From Acidobacteriota bacterium (lineage in GTDB: Bacteria; Acidobacteriota; UBA6911), in assembly GCA_012729555.1 (NCBI GenBank), contig JAAYCX010000012.1:22519-86518 (forward strand): a stretch of DNA of 64,000 nucleotides. Reading direction: 5' to 3'. This document shows positions 8,955-18,094 of this stretch, piece after piece. Each line of letters starts with the position of its first letter. The first letter of the stretch is position 1. The notes under the pieces were generated by a model. The model was not told where the DNA came from, ran no database searches, and saw only the letters and a list, made by a program, of their open reading frames with translations. A program made the translations under genes and the position numbers.

Positions 8955-11312
8955 ATGTTCGAGAAATACACCGAAAAGGCCCGAAGGGTCATCTTCTTCG
9001 CGCGCTACGAGGCCAGCCAGTTCGGCAGCAGCCGCATCGAGACGGAGCATCTTCTGTTGGGCCTCATCCGCGAGGACAAAGGCCTGACCAGCCGCTTCCT
9101 CCCGGGCCCCGAGTCCACCCTCCAGGACCTCCGGAAGGAAATCGAGGGGCGCACCCTGGTGCGCGACAGGGTCTCGACCTCGGTGGACCTCCCCTTCTCG
9201 GAAGAAAGCAAGCGGGTGCTCCAGATCGCGGCGGAGGAAGCGCGCACTCTCGCCCACCGCCATATCGGAACCGAGCATCTCCTGCTGGGGCTTCTGGCCG
9301 AGGAGCGGTCGGTGGCGGCCGAAATCCTGCGCGAGCGCGGCCTGCGCCCGGGCCTGATCCGCGAGGAGCTCCTCCGGGCCGGTGCCGAGCGGCAGGCGCC
9401 CCCCCGCCCCAAGGAGCCGCTCACCCTGACGGAATTCTCCCGCGACCTCACCGAGGCCGCCGAGGCGGACCGCCTCGATCCCCTCATCGGCCGGGAGGAG
9501 GAAATCGAGCGGATGGTCCAGATCCTGTGCCGGCGCACCAAGAACAACCCGGTGCTGATCGGGGAGCCGGGCGTCGGGAAAACGGCCATCGTCGAGGGCC
9601 TGGCCCAGAGGATCGCCTCGGGCCGGGTGCCGCGCGGGCTCCGGGACAAGAGAATCCTCGCCCTGGACCTGTCGCTGGTGGTGGCCGGGACGAAATACCG
9701 CGGCCAGTTCGAGGAGCGGATGAAGGTCCTCCTCAAGGAGCTGGCCGAGAACCGGGAATTCATAGTCTTCGTCGACGAAGTGCACACCCTGATGGGGGCG
9801 GGCTCGGCGGAAGGCTCGCTCGACGCCGCCAACATCCTGAAGCCGGCGCTGTCCCGGGGGGAGATCCAGTGCATCGGTTCGACCACCCCCCGCGAATACG
9901 CGCGCTCGATCGAAAAGGACCGGTCGCTGGAGCGCCGTTTCCAGTCGGTCAGGGTGGCACCCCCTTCGGAGGAGGAAACCGTCGGCATCCTCAGGGGGAT
10001 CCGGGACAGGTACGAATCGTTCCACGGGCTCCAGTACACGGAGGAGGCGCTCGAAACCGCCGTATACCTCTCCAGCCGCTACATTTCCGACCGCTTCCTG
10101 CCCGACAAGGCCATCGACGTCATCGACGAGGCGGGAGCGCGGGTCAAGTTGCGGACCGATTCGGCGCCCCGGGAGGAATCGCCCCCGGGGGCGCGCGCCG
10201 GAAGCCCCGAGGGGGAGGGGATGCGGATCTTCCGGGAAAGCTGGCAGATCCGGACCATCCCGCCCCCCGAGGTGACCCGGGGAGACATCGAACAGGTCGT
10301 CGCCCGGTGGACGGGAATACCCGTATCCGCCATCCGGGAGGAGGAGGGCGCCCGGCTGCTGCGGATGGAGGAAGAACTCCACCGGCGCGTCATCAGCCAG
10401 GACCGCGCCATCAACGCCCTGTCCAGGGCCATCCGGCGCTCGCGGGCCGGGCTGAAATCCCCCGGGCGCCCCGTGGGGTCCTTCCTGTTTCTCGGCCCCA
10501 CGGGCGTGGGGAAAACCGAAACGGCCCGGGCGCTGGCCGCCTTCCTGTTCGGCAGCGAGAGTTCCATGGTCCGGCTGGACATGTCCGAATACATGGAAAA
10601 GCATTCCGTATCCCGCCTGATCGGCTCCCCGCCGGGATACGTGGGGCACGAGGAGGGGGGGCAGCTGACCGAAAAGATCAAACGCCACCCCTACTCGGTC
10701 CTGCTCCTGGACGAGATGGAAAAGGCCCACCCGGACGTTTCGAACATCCTGCTGCAGGTCTTCGAGGACGGCCGGCTGACCGATTCGCACGGCAACACGG
10801 TCGATTTCAAAAACAGCCTCATCATCATGACCTCGAACATCGGGGCGCGCCTGCTCGAAAAAGGGGGGCCCGTGGGCTTCCGCGCGGGGGACGAATCCCC
10901 CATGCGGAGCACCGAGGACCGGATCCACGACGAGGTCCGGCGGGTCTTCAACCCCGAATTTCTCAACCGGATCGACGAAATCCTCTTCTTCGACCCGCTC
11001 GGCGACGACGACCTGGAAAGGATCGTCGACCTGCTGATCGGGACGACCAACGAGGCCCTCGCCCGGAAGGGGCTCTCCATCGCGCTCCGGCCCGAAGCCA
11101 GGAGATGGATCGTGGAGCGAACCTGCCGCGACCGCACCTACGGGGCCCGCCCCCTCGGCCGGGCGATCCGGAAATACATCGAGGACCCGCTTGCGGAAGC
11201 CCTCATCCGCGACCGTATCGGGGCGTGTTCCGCCATTGAAATCGTCCTCATCGACGACGCCCTCCACTGTCTCCCCGCCGGCCATCCCACCGCCGCCGCC
11301 TGGAAGCTCTGA
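8955..11312 (+). CDS. clpC: ATP-dependent Clp protease ATP-binding subunit, ClpC type
   Basis: 785 residues. An AAA+ unfoldase that feeds proteins to ClpP. Two N-terminal Clp repeats (about 1-140) begin MFEKYTEKARRVIFFARYEA and carry HIGTEHLLLGLL. AAA1 has Walker A GEPGVGKTA near 202 and Walker B IVFVDEVHTL. AAA2 has Walker A GPTGVGKTE near 513 and sensor NPEFLNRIDEILFF. A VGF tripeptide in the loop GGPVGFRAG near 635 corresponds to the ClpP-docking loop. The region between AAA1 and AAA2 (about 393-440) is short and rich in Pro/Gly/Glu. It lacks an obvious UVR/coiled-coil middle domain, so adaptor control may differ from that of Bacillus ClpC. clpP is not in the window. Confidence 0.9.
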   Translation: MFEKYTEKARRVIFFARYEASQFGSSRIETEHLLLGLIREDKGLTSRFLPGPESTLQDLRKEIEGRTLVRDRVSTSVDLPFSEESKRVLQIAAEEARTLAHRHIGTEHLLLGLLAEERSVAAEILRERGLRPGLIREELLRAGAERQAPPRPKEPLTLTEFSRDLTEAAEADRLDPLIGREEEIERMVQILCRRTKNNPVLIGEPGVGKTAIVEGLAQRIASGRVPRGLRDKRILALDLSLVVAGTKYRGQFEERMKVLLKELAENREFIVFVDEVHTLMGAGSAEGSLDAANILKPALSRGEIQCIGSTTPREYARSIEKDRSLERRFQSVRVAPPSEEETVGILRGIRDRYESFHGLQYTEEALETAVYLSSRYISDRFLPDKAIDVIDEAGARVKLRTDSAPREESPPGARAGSPEGEGMRIFRESWQIRTIPPPEVTRGDIEQVVARWTGIPVSAIREEEGARLLRMEEELHRRVISQDRAINALSRAIRRSRAGLKSPGRPVGSFLFLGPTGVGKTETARALAAFLFGSESSMVRLDMSEYMEKHSVSRLIGSPPGYVGHEEGGQLTEKIKRHPYSVLLLDEMEKAHPDVSNILLQVFEDGRLTDSHGNTVDFKNSLIIMTSNIGARLLEKGGPVGFRAGDESPMRSTEDRIHDEVRRVFNPEFLNRIDEILFFDPLGDDDLERIVDLLIGTTNEALARKGLSIALRPEARRWIVERTCRDRTYGARPLGRAIRKYIEDPLAEALIRDRIGACSAIEIVLIDDALHCLPAGHPTAAAWKL

Positions 11313-11318
11313 AGCCTC

Positions 11319-11348
11319 CGGCCCGAAAAATAATTGAACGCCGGGCCG
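11319..11348 (+). terminator. Inverted repeat after clpC
   Basis: CGGCCCG (11319-11325) pairs with CGGGCCG (11342-11348) across a 16-base A/T-rich loop, just after the clpC stop. No T-tract follows, so it may be a weak terminator or an mRNA-stabilising hairpin. Confidence 0.35.
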
Positions 11349-11496
11349 CAAGTGGAGTCTATAGGCAGGGATCCGGTCCGCGCGGGTATCGGTGCGGGAA
11401 ACGGGGACCGCAGGCACTGATACTGGATTTCGGCCGCCGTTTTATCTAAGATAGGGGGTCTGAACATACGGGGGACTTCCACGCGGCGGAGGATGG

Positions 11497-14085
11497 ATGG
11501 CAAGAACGGCTAAGTGCGGGATCTGCATCGTCGGGTTCCTTTTGTTGGGTCTCGCGGCCTACGGGCAGCAGACCGCCGACGTCACGACGGTCGAGCGGGT
11601 GGACATCCGGGGCAACCGGCGGATTCCCGAAGACACGATCCGCGCCTCGATCATTCAAACGCGTCCGGGAGAGCCCTTCGACGCGGCGCGGGTGGAGTTC
11701 GACCTGCGCTCCCTCTACCGGACCAATTATTTCGAAAACCTGGAAGTGCAGGAAAAGGACGGGGACATCGGGAAAATCGTCACCTTCATCGTCAAGGAAA
11801 AGCCGCTCGTCCGCTCCATAGAGTATACCGGGAACAAGTCCTTCACCGAATCGGACATCCTGGAGGCCTTCAAGGAAAAGAAGCTCGGGCTCACCGTGGA
11901 CAGCCAGTACGACCCCGTCAAGATCAAGATGGCCGAACGCATCCTGCGGGACCTCCTGCTGCAGAACGGCAAGCCGCTGGGATCGGTCCGTTCCGATGTC
12001 GAGACCATCCCCCCGTACAGCGTGCGGGTGCGCTTCACCGTCGACGAGGGGGCCAACGTCCGCATCGGCGAGATCCGCTTCACCGGGAACAAGGTTTTCA
12101 GCGACAAGAAGCTCCAGAAAGCCCTCGAGCTCACCAAGGAACGCAACATGGTCACCATGTTCAAGGGGACCGACAAATACCACCGGGAGAAGCTGGAATA
12201 CGACATCGAAACGAACCTGAAGGCGTTTTACCAGGAACATGGATACATGCAGGTCCAGGTGGGAACCCCCATCGTCCGGATCTTCGAGGGCCCCCGCGGC
12301 ATCATCCCGCTGCTGAGAAAGACACGCGAGCAGTTTTTCATCGAAATCCCCATCGACGCCGGCGACCAGTTCCGGCTGGGGAAGCTCGAACTCAAGGAGT
12401 GCGGGATCCTGAACTGCGAAGCGCTCGCGCGCGCCTTCGAAATGAAGAGCGGAGACGTCGTCAACTTCAAGAAGATCCGGGACACCCTGGACGAGATCAA
12501 GAAACTCTACGGCAACCTCGGGCACATCAATTTTTCCTACATCCCCGAGGCGGACTACGACAACGTCAACAAGACCTATGACCTGACCCTGACCATGCAG
12601 CCCGACAAGGGGTTCTTCGTCCGGCGGATCAACTTTCTCGGAAACACCAAGACGCGGGACAAGGTCATGCGCCGGGAATTCATCCTGGAGGAGGGGAAAG
12701 TCTTCAGCAGCGCCGCCCTGGACAACTCGATCCTCCGCCTGAACCAGCTGGGCTTTTTCGACCGGATCGAGGAAACCGACTACCAGGTCAAACCGGACGA
12801 AAAGGCCGGCTCGGTCGACGTCGACGTGACCGTGAAGGAAAAGAGCCAGCAGTCGATCGGGTTCACCGGCGGCGTCAGCGGGATCTCCGGCAGCTTCATC
12901 GGGCTCAACTATTCGACCAACAACTTCCTCGGGCGGGGGGAATCGATCGAGGTGAGCATCGTCGGGGGGACGCGCCAGACCAACTTCGTCGTGTCCTTCG
13001 TCGAGCCTTACCTTTTCGACACCCGCTGGAGAATGGGCCTGTCGCTTTTCAACCAGCGCTACCGCTACGACACCTACTCCACCTTCGGGCTGACCGATTA
13101 CTCCGGAGAGGCCGAGGAGTTGTTCACCCAGAAGATGACGGGCACCCAGATCTCCCTGGACCGGCGCCTCTCCCGCTCGTTCTGGACGGTGGGGAGCGGC
13201 TACACCTTTCAGAACATCGGTGTCAGCAACATCGCACCCGGTTTCGAGACCTTCGCGCTGGGGCAGTTCACGGGGTATGCCGCGGGGGACGCGACCGACG
13301 CGCTGGAAGGCATCATCCGGAGCGAGATCTCCCCGTTCGTGCGTTACAGCTCCGCCAACGCCTATTTCAACGCCACGCGCGGCACCGAGTTCCGGCTGTC
13401 CACCGCCATCGCCGGGGGCATCCTGGGGGGGGACTTCAACATGATCCGCCCGGTGGTGGAGTACCGGCGCTTCATCACCGACCGGTGGCTGAGCGGCGGG
13501 CGCAACGTCTTCGCCCTCAACGCACAGTTCCAGTACATCCGGTCGTACGGCGACTCGAGCGTCCCCTTCTTCGACCGTTTCTTCATCGGGGGGGAGAACA
13601 CCGTCCGGGGTTTCGATATCCGTTCGATCAGCCCCATCGCCGTCACCTCGACCCGGCAGTTCGACCCCATGGGCAACCCGATCATCGACCTGAACACGGG
13701 ACTGCCCAAAACGGTGCAGTCGCAACCTTTCGCCGTGGGCGGAGACACCGTCGGAATCCTGAACTTCGAATACCGTATCCCCGTGGCCGGTCCGCTGTCG
13801 GTGGCGGCCTTCTACGACCTGGGTCTGGCCCGGGCCAGCCACAAGGAGTCGCTCGGGGACTTCGGCGCCAGCAGAGTGGACATCATCGGATCGACCAACG
13901 ACACCCTGCGCGGATCGACGGGACTGGAGGTGCAGTTTGTCCTCCCCGTGGTCAGCGCCCCGTTCCGGCTGATCTTCGCCTACAACCCGCAGCGGCTCGA
14001 CGAATCGATCACCACCACCAACGGCACGTTCAGGATCAATGAACCGAAAAAGGACATCAAGTTCACAGTGGGCCGCAGCTTCTGA
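11497..14085 (+). CDS. bamA: Outer membrane protein assembly factor BamA
   Basis: 862 residues. The core of the BAM complex, which folds beta-barrels into the outer membrane. A signal peptide is visible (about 1-25, ending AAYGQQ). Five POTRA repeats fill roughly 27-420, with repeated patterns such as VDIRGNRRIPEDTIR, IEYTGNKSFTESDI, IRFTGNKVFSDKKL and INFLGNTKTRDKVMRREF. The 16-strand barrel follows, with FFDRFFIGGENTVRGFD (the conserved VRGF/Y loop) and a last strand ending FTVGRSF, a proper C-terminal Phe beta-signal. GGAGG at 11488-11492 precedes the ATG. A possible -10 element TAAGAT lies at 11447-11452. It heads the envelope cluster. Confidence 0.95.
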   Translation: MARTAKCGICIVGFLLLGLAAYGQQTADVTTVERVDIRGNRRIPEDTIRASIIQTRPGEPFDAARVEFDLRSLYRTNYFENLEVQEKDGDIGKIVTFIVKEKPLVRSIEYTGNKSFTESDILEAFKEKKLGLTVDSQYDPVKIKMAERILRDLLLQNGKPLGSVRSDVETIPPYSVRVRFTVDEGANVRIGEIRFTGNKVFSDKKLQKALELTKERNMVTMFKGTDKYHREKLEYDIETNLKAFYQEHGYMQVQVGTPIVRIFEGPRGIIPLLRKTREQFFIEIPIDAGDQFRLGKLELKECGILNCEALARAFEMKSGDVVNFKKIRDTLDEIKKLYGNLGHINFSYIPEADYDNVNKTYDLTLTMQPDKGFFVRRINFLGNTKTRDKVMRREFILEEGKVFSSAALDNSILRLNQLGFFDRIEETDYQVKPDEKAGSVDVDVTVKEKSQQSIGFTGGVSGISGSFIGLNYSTNNFLGRGESIEVSIVGGTRQTNFVVSFVEPYLFDTRWRMGLSLFNQRYRYDTYSTFGLTDYSGEAEELFTQKMTGTQISLDRRLSRSFWTVGSGYTFQNIGVSNIAPGFETFALGQFTGYAAGDATDALEGIIRSEISPFVRYSSANAYFNATRGTEFRLSTAIAGGILGGDFNMIRPVVEYRRFITDRWLSGGRNVFALNAQFQYIRSYGDSSVPFFDRFFIGGENTVRGFDIRSISPIAVTSTRQFDPMGNPIIDLNTGLPKTVQSQPFAVGGDTVGILNFEYRIPVAGPLSVAAFYDLGLARASHKESLGDFGASRVDIIGSTNDTLRGSTGLEVQFVLPVVSAPFRLIFAYNPQRLDESITTTNGTFRINEPKKDIKFTVGRSF

Positions 14086-14092
14086 TTCCGCT

Positions 14093-14120
14093 TTGTCGCC
14101 GGCGGGAACTGTAGTAAATT
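14093..14120 (+). promoter_or_regulatory. Possible promoter before ompH
   Basis: TTGTCG (14093-14098), 16 bases, TAAATT (14115-14120), in the 126-base gap between bamA and ompH. Each box matches 4 of 6 consensus bases, so this is plausible only. Confidence 0.35.
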
Positions 14121-14211
14121 GCCAGTTTTCGAATCCGCCCGGAATCATTTTGGAGAAATTCACAGGATTCACCAGGGCTTTCCCTGCTGAATGATAAGGA
14201 GAACAGATTCC

Positions 14212-14799
14212 ATGAGCCGATCAGCACTCAACATCCTTTTTGCCGCACTCCTGCTGCCGACCCTGGCCGCCGCCCAGACGCCCGCGCCGGCGGCCGCGGC
14301 CGCCGGCGCCCCGGTCAAGATAGCCTGGGTCAATATGGACCAGGCCATCCTCACCTGCGACGAGGGCGCCAGGATGTACGCCGAAATCCAGCAGTTCATC
14401 GAGTCGAAAAACACCGAACTGGACAAGCTGCGCGCCGAGTCGGAAAGCCTCCGGACCAAGCTGAACGTCCAGGGCTCCAAGCTGACCGACGAGGCGCGGC
14501 TGGAACTGGAGCAGCAGGCCGAGGTCAAGGATACCCAGCTGCAGCGTTTCCAGCAGGACACCCAGAGGGACATCAACAGCCGCCGGGACCGCATGACCAA
14601 CACCATCGGCAAGCGGATGGTGGACGTCGTCGAGAAGGTGGCCAAGGCCCGCGGGCTCGACGCGATTCTCCTTTACAACCCGGCGCGCGACATCTGGATC
14701 AACGCCGAAAACCCCGCGCTGAACGTGACGGAGGACATCGTGAAAGCCTATAACCAGGCGTACCCGGCGAGCGCGCCCAAGATCCCCGCCAAGCAGTAG
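14212..14799 (+). CDS. OmpH/Skp family periplasmic chaperone
   Basis: 195 residues. Skp-like trimeric chaperones hold unfolded outer-membrane proteins in the periplasm for BamA. A signal peptide (LNILFAALLLPTLAAAQ) is followed by an Ala/Pro spacer, then the OmpH start VKIAWVNMDQAILTCDEGAR and a long coiled coil (about 60-140; Glu/Lys/Gln rich). The C-terminus has VVDVVEKVAKARGLDAILLY, typical of the family. I choose the ATG at 14212 because AAGGAG (14196-14201) is 10 bases upstream and the signal peptide then fits; the ATG at 14191 lies before that site. It sits between bamA and fabZ as in many diderms. Confidence 0.88.
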   Translation: MSRSALNILFAALLLPTLAAAQTPAPAAAAAGAPVKIAWVNMDQAILTCDEGARMYAEIQQFIESKNTELDKLRAESESLRTKLNVQGSKLTDEARLELEQQAEVKDTQLQRFQQDTQRDINSRRDRMTNTIGKRMVDVVEKVAKARGLDAILLYNPARDIWINAENPALNVTEDIVKAYNQAYPASAPKIPAKQ

Positions 14800-14891
14800 G
14801 GGCGTGGCGGCCGTATGAAGGAGCCGGCTTCCCCCCCGACCCCCCGCAAGCGGCGGCGGCCATCCGGGGGGGAGGCCGATCGGAGAATGCC

Positions 14892-15344
14892 ATGGACAGC
14901 GGCGGCCCGGTCAGGGATATTCGCGAAATCCTCAAGGTTCTGCCCCAGCGCTACCCCTTCCTGCTGGTCGACCGGATTCTGGAGACGGACGGATCCACCT
15001 ACATGGTGGGGCTCAAGAACGTCACCATCAACGAGCCCTTCTTCCAGGGACACTTTCCGGATCATCCCGTCATGCCCGGAGTCCTGCTGGTGGAGGCGCT
15101 CGCCCAGGTCGGGGTCGCGCTCCTGCTGGGAAACCACCCGGACCGGGAGTCCAGGCTGGTGTACTTTTCGGGAATCGACAAGTGCCGATTCCGTCATCCC
15201 GTCGTTCCGGGAGACCAGCTCCGAATTGAAGTGAACGTCCTCAAACAGAGGGACCGCTACTACAGGATGAAGGGACAGGCGTTCGTCGAAAGCGGCCTGG
15301 CGGTCGAAGCGGAACTTTCCTGCTCCCTCGTCGACCGCCCCTGA
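14892..15344 (+). CDS. fabZ: 3-hydroxyacyl-[acyl-carrier-protein] dehydratase FabZ
   Basis: 150 residues. It dehydrates 3-hydroxyacyl-ACP in fatty acid synthesis. The hot-dog fold motif LPQRYPFLLVDRILE and the active-site motif GHFPDHPVMPGVLLVEALAQ are present, with catalytic His near 54 and Glu near 68. FabZ competes with LpxA for 3-hydroxyacyl-ACP, and the two genes are adjacent here, as in most lipid A makers. Confidence 0.95.
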   Translation: MDSGGPVRDIREILKVLPQRYPFLLVDRILETDGSTYMVGLKNVTINEPFFQGHFPDHPVMPGVLLVEALAQVGVALLLGNHPDRESRLVYFSGIDKCRFRHPVVPGDQLRIEVNVLKQRDRYYRMKGQAFVESGLAVEAELSCSLVDRP

Positions 15345-15410
15345 TTCCGTTCGCGGGTTCCCGTTTTGCCGCCGGACCGGAAGAGTCCGGCACCTCTTGC
15401 CGGAATTGTC

Positions 15411-16190
15411 ATGCCCATACACCCGACAGCCATCGTTGACGGTTCGTGCGACATCGCCCCCGACGCCCTCATCGGCCCCTATTGCGTCATCGGCCCCCGG
15501 ACGCGCCTGGGGCCCGGTTGCGTCCTCGATTCCCACGTCGTCATCCACGGGCATACGACCGTCGGGGAGAGATGCCGCTTTTACAGCCACTGTTCGGTCG
15601 GCGCCGACCCCCAGGACCTGAAATACCGGGGGGAGGAAACGTTCCTCCGGATAGGGGACGACAACGTCTTCCGCGAGTTCGTCAGCCTCCACCGGGGCAC
15701 ACGGGGGGGGCACGGCGTCACGGTGATCGGCAGCGGCAATTTCGCCATGGCCTACAGCCACGTGGCGCACGACTGCGTGGTGGGGGACGGGGTCATCATG
15801 GCCAACGCCGCCACCCTGGCCGGTCACGTCACCGTCGGCGATCACGCCACCGTGGGCGCCTTTTCCGCCGTGCACCAGTTCTGCCGGGTGGGCCCCCACG
15901 CCTTCATCGGGGGTTTTTCCGTCGTCACCCGGGACGCCCTCCCCTACATCAAGACGGTGGGCGAACGGAACCACGCCCGGATCTACGGCATCAACGCCCT
16001 CGGGCTCGAGCGCAAGGGCTTTTCCGCGGAGACCATCCGCGAACTGAAGCACGCCTACCGCATCTGCTTCCGCTCGCGGATGAACACGGGGGAAGCGCTT
16101 GCAAAATTGCGGGAACAGGAGTGGTCGGCGCCTGAAGTGGCGCTGCTGGTCACCTTCATCGAAAGCTCCGAGCGGGGATTCATCCGCTGA
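15411..16190 (+). CDS. lpxA: Acyl-ACP-UDP-N-acetylglucosamine O-acyltransferase
   Basis: 259 residues. The first enzyme of lipid A synthesis; it acylates UDP-GlcNAc (or UDP-GlcNAc3N) in the cytosol. It is a left-handed beta-helix with hexapeptide repeats from residue 5 to about 190 (HPTAIVDGSCDIAPDALIGP). The catalytic His is the second one in SHVAHDCVVG (about residue 120). The C-terminal helical domain begins near 205 (GLERKGFSAETIRELKHAYR). The ATG at 15411 gives the standard PIHPTAIVD start; upstream in-frame codons from TTG 15366 are not conserved. Followed 24 bases later by lpxI. Confidence 0.95.
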   Translation: MPIHPTAIVDGSCDIAPDALIGPYCVIGPRTRLGPGCVLDSHVVIHGHTTVGERCRFYSHCSVGADPQDLKYRGEETFLRIGDDNVFREFVSLHRGTRGGHGVTVIGSGNFAMAYSHVAHDCVVGDGVIMANAATLAGHVTVGDHATVGAFSAVHQFCRVGPHAFIGGFSVVTRDALPYIKTVGERNHARIYGINALGLERKGFSAETIRELKHAYRICFRSRMNTGEALAKLREQEWSAPEVALLVTFIESSERGFIR

Positions 16191-16214
16191 GGCCTCCGGA
16201 ACCGGGACGCACCA

Positions 16215-17042
16215 TTGACAGACGCCAAGGAAAAATTCGGGCTGATCGCGGGTAACGGCCGCTTCCCCTTCCTGGTCACCGAGTCGGCCCGGAGGCGGGG
16301 CCTGGACATGGTCGTCGCCGCCATCCGGGAGGAGGCCGACCCGGAGATCGAATCGTGCGGATACCCCGTTCACTGGCTGGGGCTGGGACAGCTGGGCACC
16401 CTCATCCGGATCTTCAGGCGATCGGGGGTCCGCAGGGCCATCATGGCCGGCCAGGTCAGGCACGCGCAGATCTTCGGCCCTTCCTTCCCCGACCTGACCA
16501 TGATCCGCATGCTCGCCGGGCTCCGGCAGAAAAACACCGACGCCCTGATCGGGGGGGTCGCCAGGGTGCTCGAGGAGGCCGGGATCACCCTCGTCAACAG
16601 TTCGATCCTGCTCGAACCCCACCTCCCCGCCCCCGGGACCCTGACCTCGCGCGCGCTCACCGCATCGGAACGGGCGGACGTGGATTACGGCCGCCCCCTG
16701 GCACGGCGGATCGCCGCGATGGATATCGGGCAGACCATCGTGGTCCGGGACCGGGCCGTGGTCGCCGTGGAGGCCATGGAGGGGACGGATGCCGTCATCC
16801 GGCGCGCGGGGCGGCTGGGAAACAGGACGAACCTGACCGTGATCAAGGTCAGCAAGCCCGCGCAGGACATGCGCTTCGACATTCCCGTCGTCGGGCTCGA
16901 GACCATCAGGAACATGGCCGAGTGCGGCGCCACGGCCCTGTGCATCGATGCCGGGCGCACCCTGCTGTTCGACCGGGAAGAAGTCGTGGCCGCCGCGGAC
17001 CGGCACGGCATCGCGATCGTTTCCCTGCCGGAGGCGGAGTGA
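16215..17042 (+). CDS. lpxI: UDP-2,3-diacylglucosamine pyrophosphatase LpxI
   Basis: 275 residues, DUF1009 family. LpxI hydrolyses UDP-2,3-diacylglucosamine to lipid X plus UMP, replacing LpxH in many bacteria. The N-terminus FGLIAGNGRFPFLVTESARR and the C-terminal stretch DMRFDIPVVGLETIRNMAEC with ALCIDAGRTLLFDREE are typical. The start is a TTG at 16215, 24 bases after lpxA. It is placed between lpxA and a Gfo/Idh/MocA gene; lpxB, usually near, is not in this window. Confidence 0.92.
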   Translation: MTDAKEKFGLIAGNGRFPFLVTESARRRGLDMVVAAIREEADPEIESCGYPVHWLGLGQLGTLIRIFRRSGVRRAIMAGQVRHAQIFGPSFPDLTMIRMLAGLRQKNTDALIGGVARVLEEAGITLVNSSILLEPHLPAPGTLTSRALTASERADVDYGRPLARRIAAMDIGQTIVVRDRAVVAVEAMEGTDAVIRRAGRLGNRTNLTVIKVSKPAQDMRFDIPVVGLETIRNMAECGATALCIDAGRTLLFDREEVVAAADRHGIAIVSLPEAE

Positions 17043-17089
17043 GCGGGACCGTGCACGGGCGTCAATCATCCATCGCCAGGAGCGTATCC

Positions 17090-18049
17090 ATGGACAGGAT
17101 TCGGGTAGGAGTTGTGGGAGTCGGGGCGCTGGGACAGCACCATGCCAGGGTTTACGCCACCCTCCCGGAGGCGGAACTCGTGGGCGTCGTCGATCCCCAC
17201 CCGGGCCGGGCGGAGGCCGTGGCCCGCCCCCTGGGGACGGCCGTCTTCCCCAATCACCGCGATCTCTTCGGCAGGGTGGACGCCGTGAGCATCGCCACCC
17301 CCACCCTGCTCCACGCCGAAATCGGGGCCGAGTTCCTGCGGGAAGGGGTGCACGTCCTGGTGGAGAAACCGATCGCCCCCTCGCTCGAGGCGGCGGACCT
17401 GCTCATCCGGACGGCGGAGCGGAACGGCCGGGTCCTCCAGGTCGGGCACCTGGAGCGCTTCAACCCGGCGGTGATCGAGCTGCGCAGGATAGTGCACAAC
17501 CCGCGCTTCTTCGAGGCCCACCGGATGGGGCTGTTCTCCCCCCGCAGCCTCGATATCGACGTCATCCTCGACCTGATGATCCACGACCTGGACATCATCG
17601 GACTGCTGGTCCCCTCCCCCGTGGCGGAGGTCAGCGCGGTGGGGATCGCCATCCTGAGCCGACGGATCGACATCGCCAACACCCGCCTCCGGTTCGAGAA
17701 CGGCTGCGTCGCCAACATCACCGCCAGCCGGGTCTCGATGGAAAAGATCCGCAAGCTGCGCCTCTTTCAGCGGCAGGAATACATCTCGCTCGATTACACG
17801 CGGCAGGACCTGTCGGTGTTCCAGCTCGACCGCAAGGGGGGGAGCGCCATCCCCGAAATCGCGGGGCGGACCCTCACCCCCGAACGGCAGGAACCGCTCC
17901 AGCTGGAGCTCCGCGCTTTTCTGCGCGCCGCCCGGGGGCTCGGACCGGTCGAGTGCAGCGGGGCGGAGGGGCGGGGGGCGCTTGCGCTGGCGCTGGCGAT
18001 CCTCGAGAAGGCCGAGGCGGCCCAGGCCCATGAAATTGACAGGAATTAG
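17090..18049 (+). CDS. Gfo/Idh/MocA-family oxidoreductase in lipid A cluster (GnnA-like?)
   Basis: 319 residues. An NAD(P)-binding Rossmann domain lies at 1-120 (RIRVGVVGVGALGQHHARVY) with the family EKP motif in HVLVEKPIAPSLEAAD, followed by the alpha/beta substrate domain (LQVGHLERFNPA, DLMIHDLDIIGLL). The ATG at 17090 has AGGAG 7 bases upstream. It follows lpxA-lpxI directly. In Acidithiobacillus and Leptospira a protein of this family, GnnA, oxidises UDP-GlcNAc at C3 on the way to UDP-GlcNAc3N for lipid A, with aminotransferase GnnB. Position suggests a similar or related lipid A or sugar role, but no GnnB is seen nearby, so the substrate is open. Confidence 0.8.
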   Translation: MDRIRVGVVGVGALGQHHARVYATLPEAELVGVVDPHPGRAEAVARPLGTAVFPNHRDLFGRVDAVSIATPTLLHAEIGAEFLREGVHVLVEKPIAPSLEAADLLIRTAERNGRVLQVGHLERFNPAVIELRRIVHNPRFFEAHRMGLFSPRSLDIDVILDLMIHDLDIIGLLVPSPVAEVSAVGIAILSRRIDIANTRLRFENGCVANITASRVSMEKIRKLRLFQRQEYISLDYTRQDLSVFQLDRKGGSAIPEIAGRTLTPERQEPLQLELRAFLRAARGLGPVECSGAEGRGALALALAILEKAEAAQAHEIDRN

Positions 18050-18065
18050 GAGCCTTTCCTATACT
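18036..18065 (+). promoter_or_regulatory. Strong sigma70-type promoter for tonB
   Basis: Perfect TTGACA (18036-18041), 18 bases, TATACT (18060-18065). The -35 box lies inside the last codons of the upstream oxidoreductase. Transcription would start near 18072, about 23 bases before the tonB ATG, separating tonB/spoIID/miaA from the lipid A operon. Confidence 0.7.
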
Positions 18066-18094
18066 TCAGACGACGCCGCGGGCGGAGCGATCCG

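Noticed and set aside
8778..11417. Minus-strand frame of about 880 codons opposite clpC
   Set aside because: Entirely antisense to clpC, low-complexity composition and no recognisable motif.
11446..14172. Minus-strand frame of about 900 codons opposite bamA
   Set aside because: Shadow of bamA; bamA has complete POTRA and barrel motifs.
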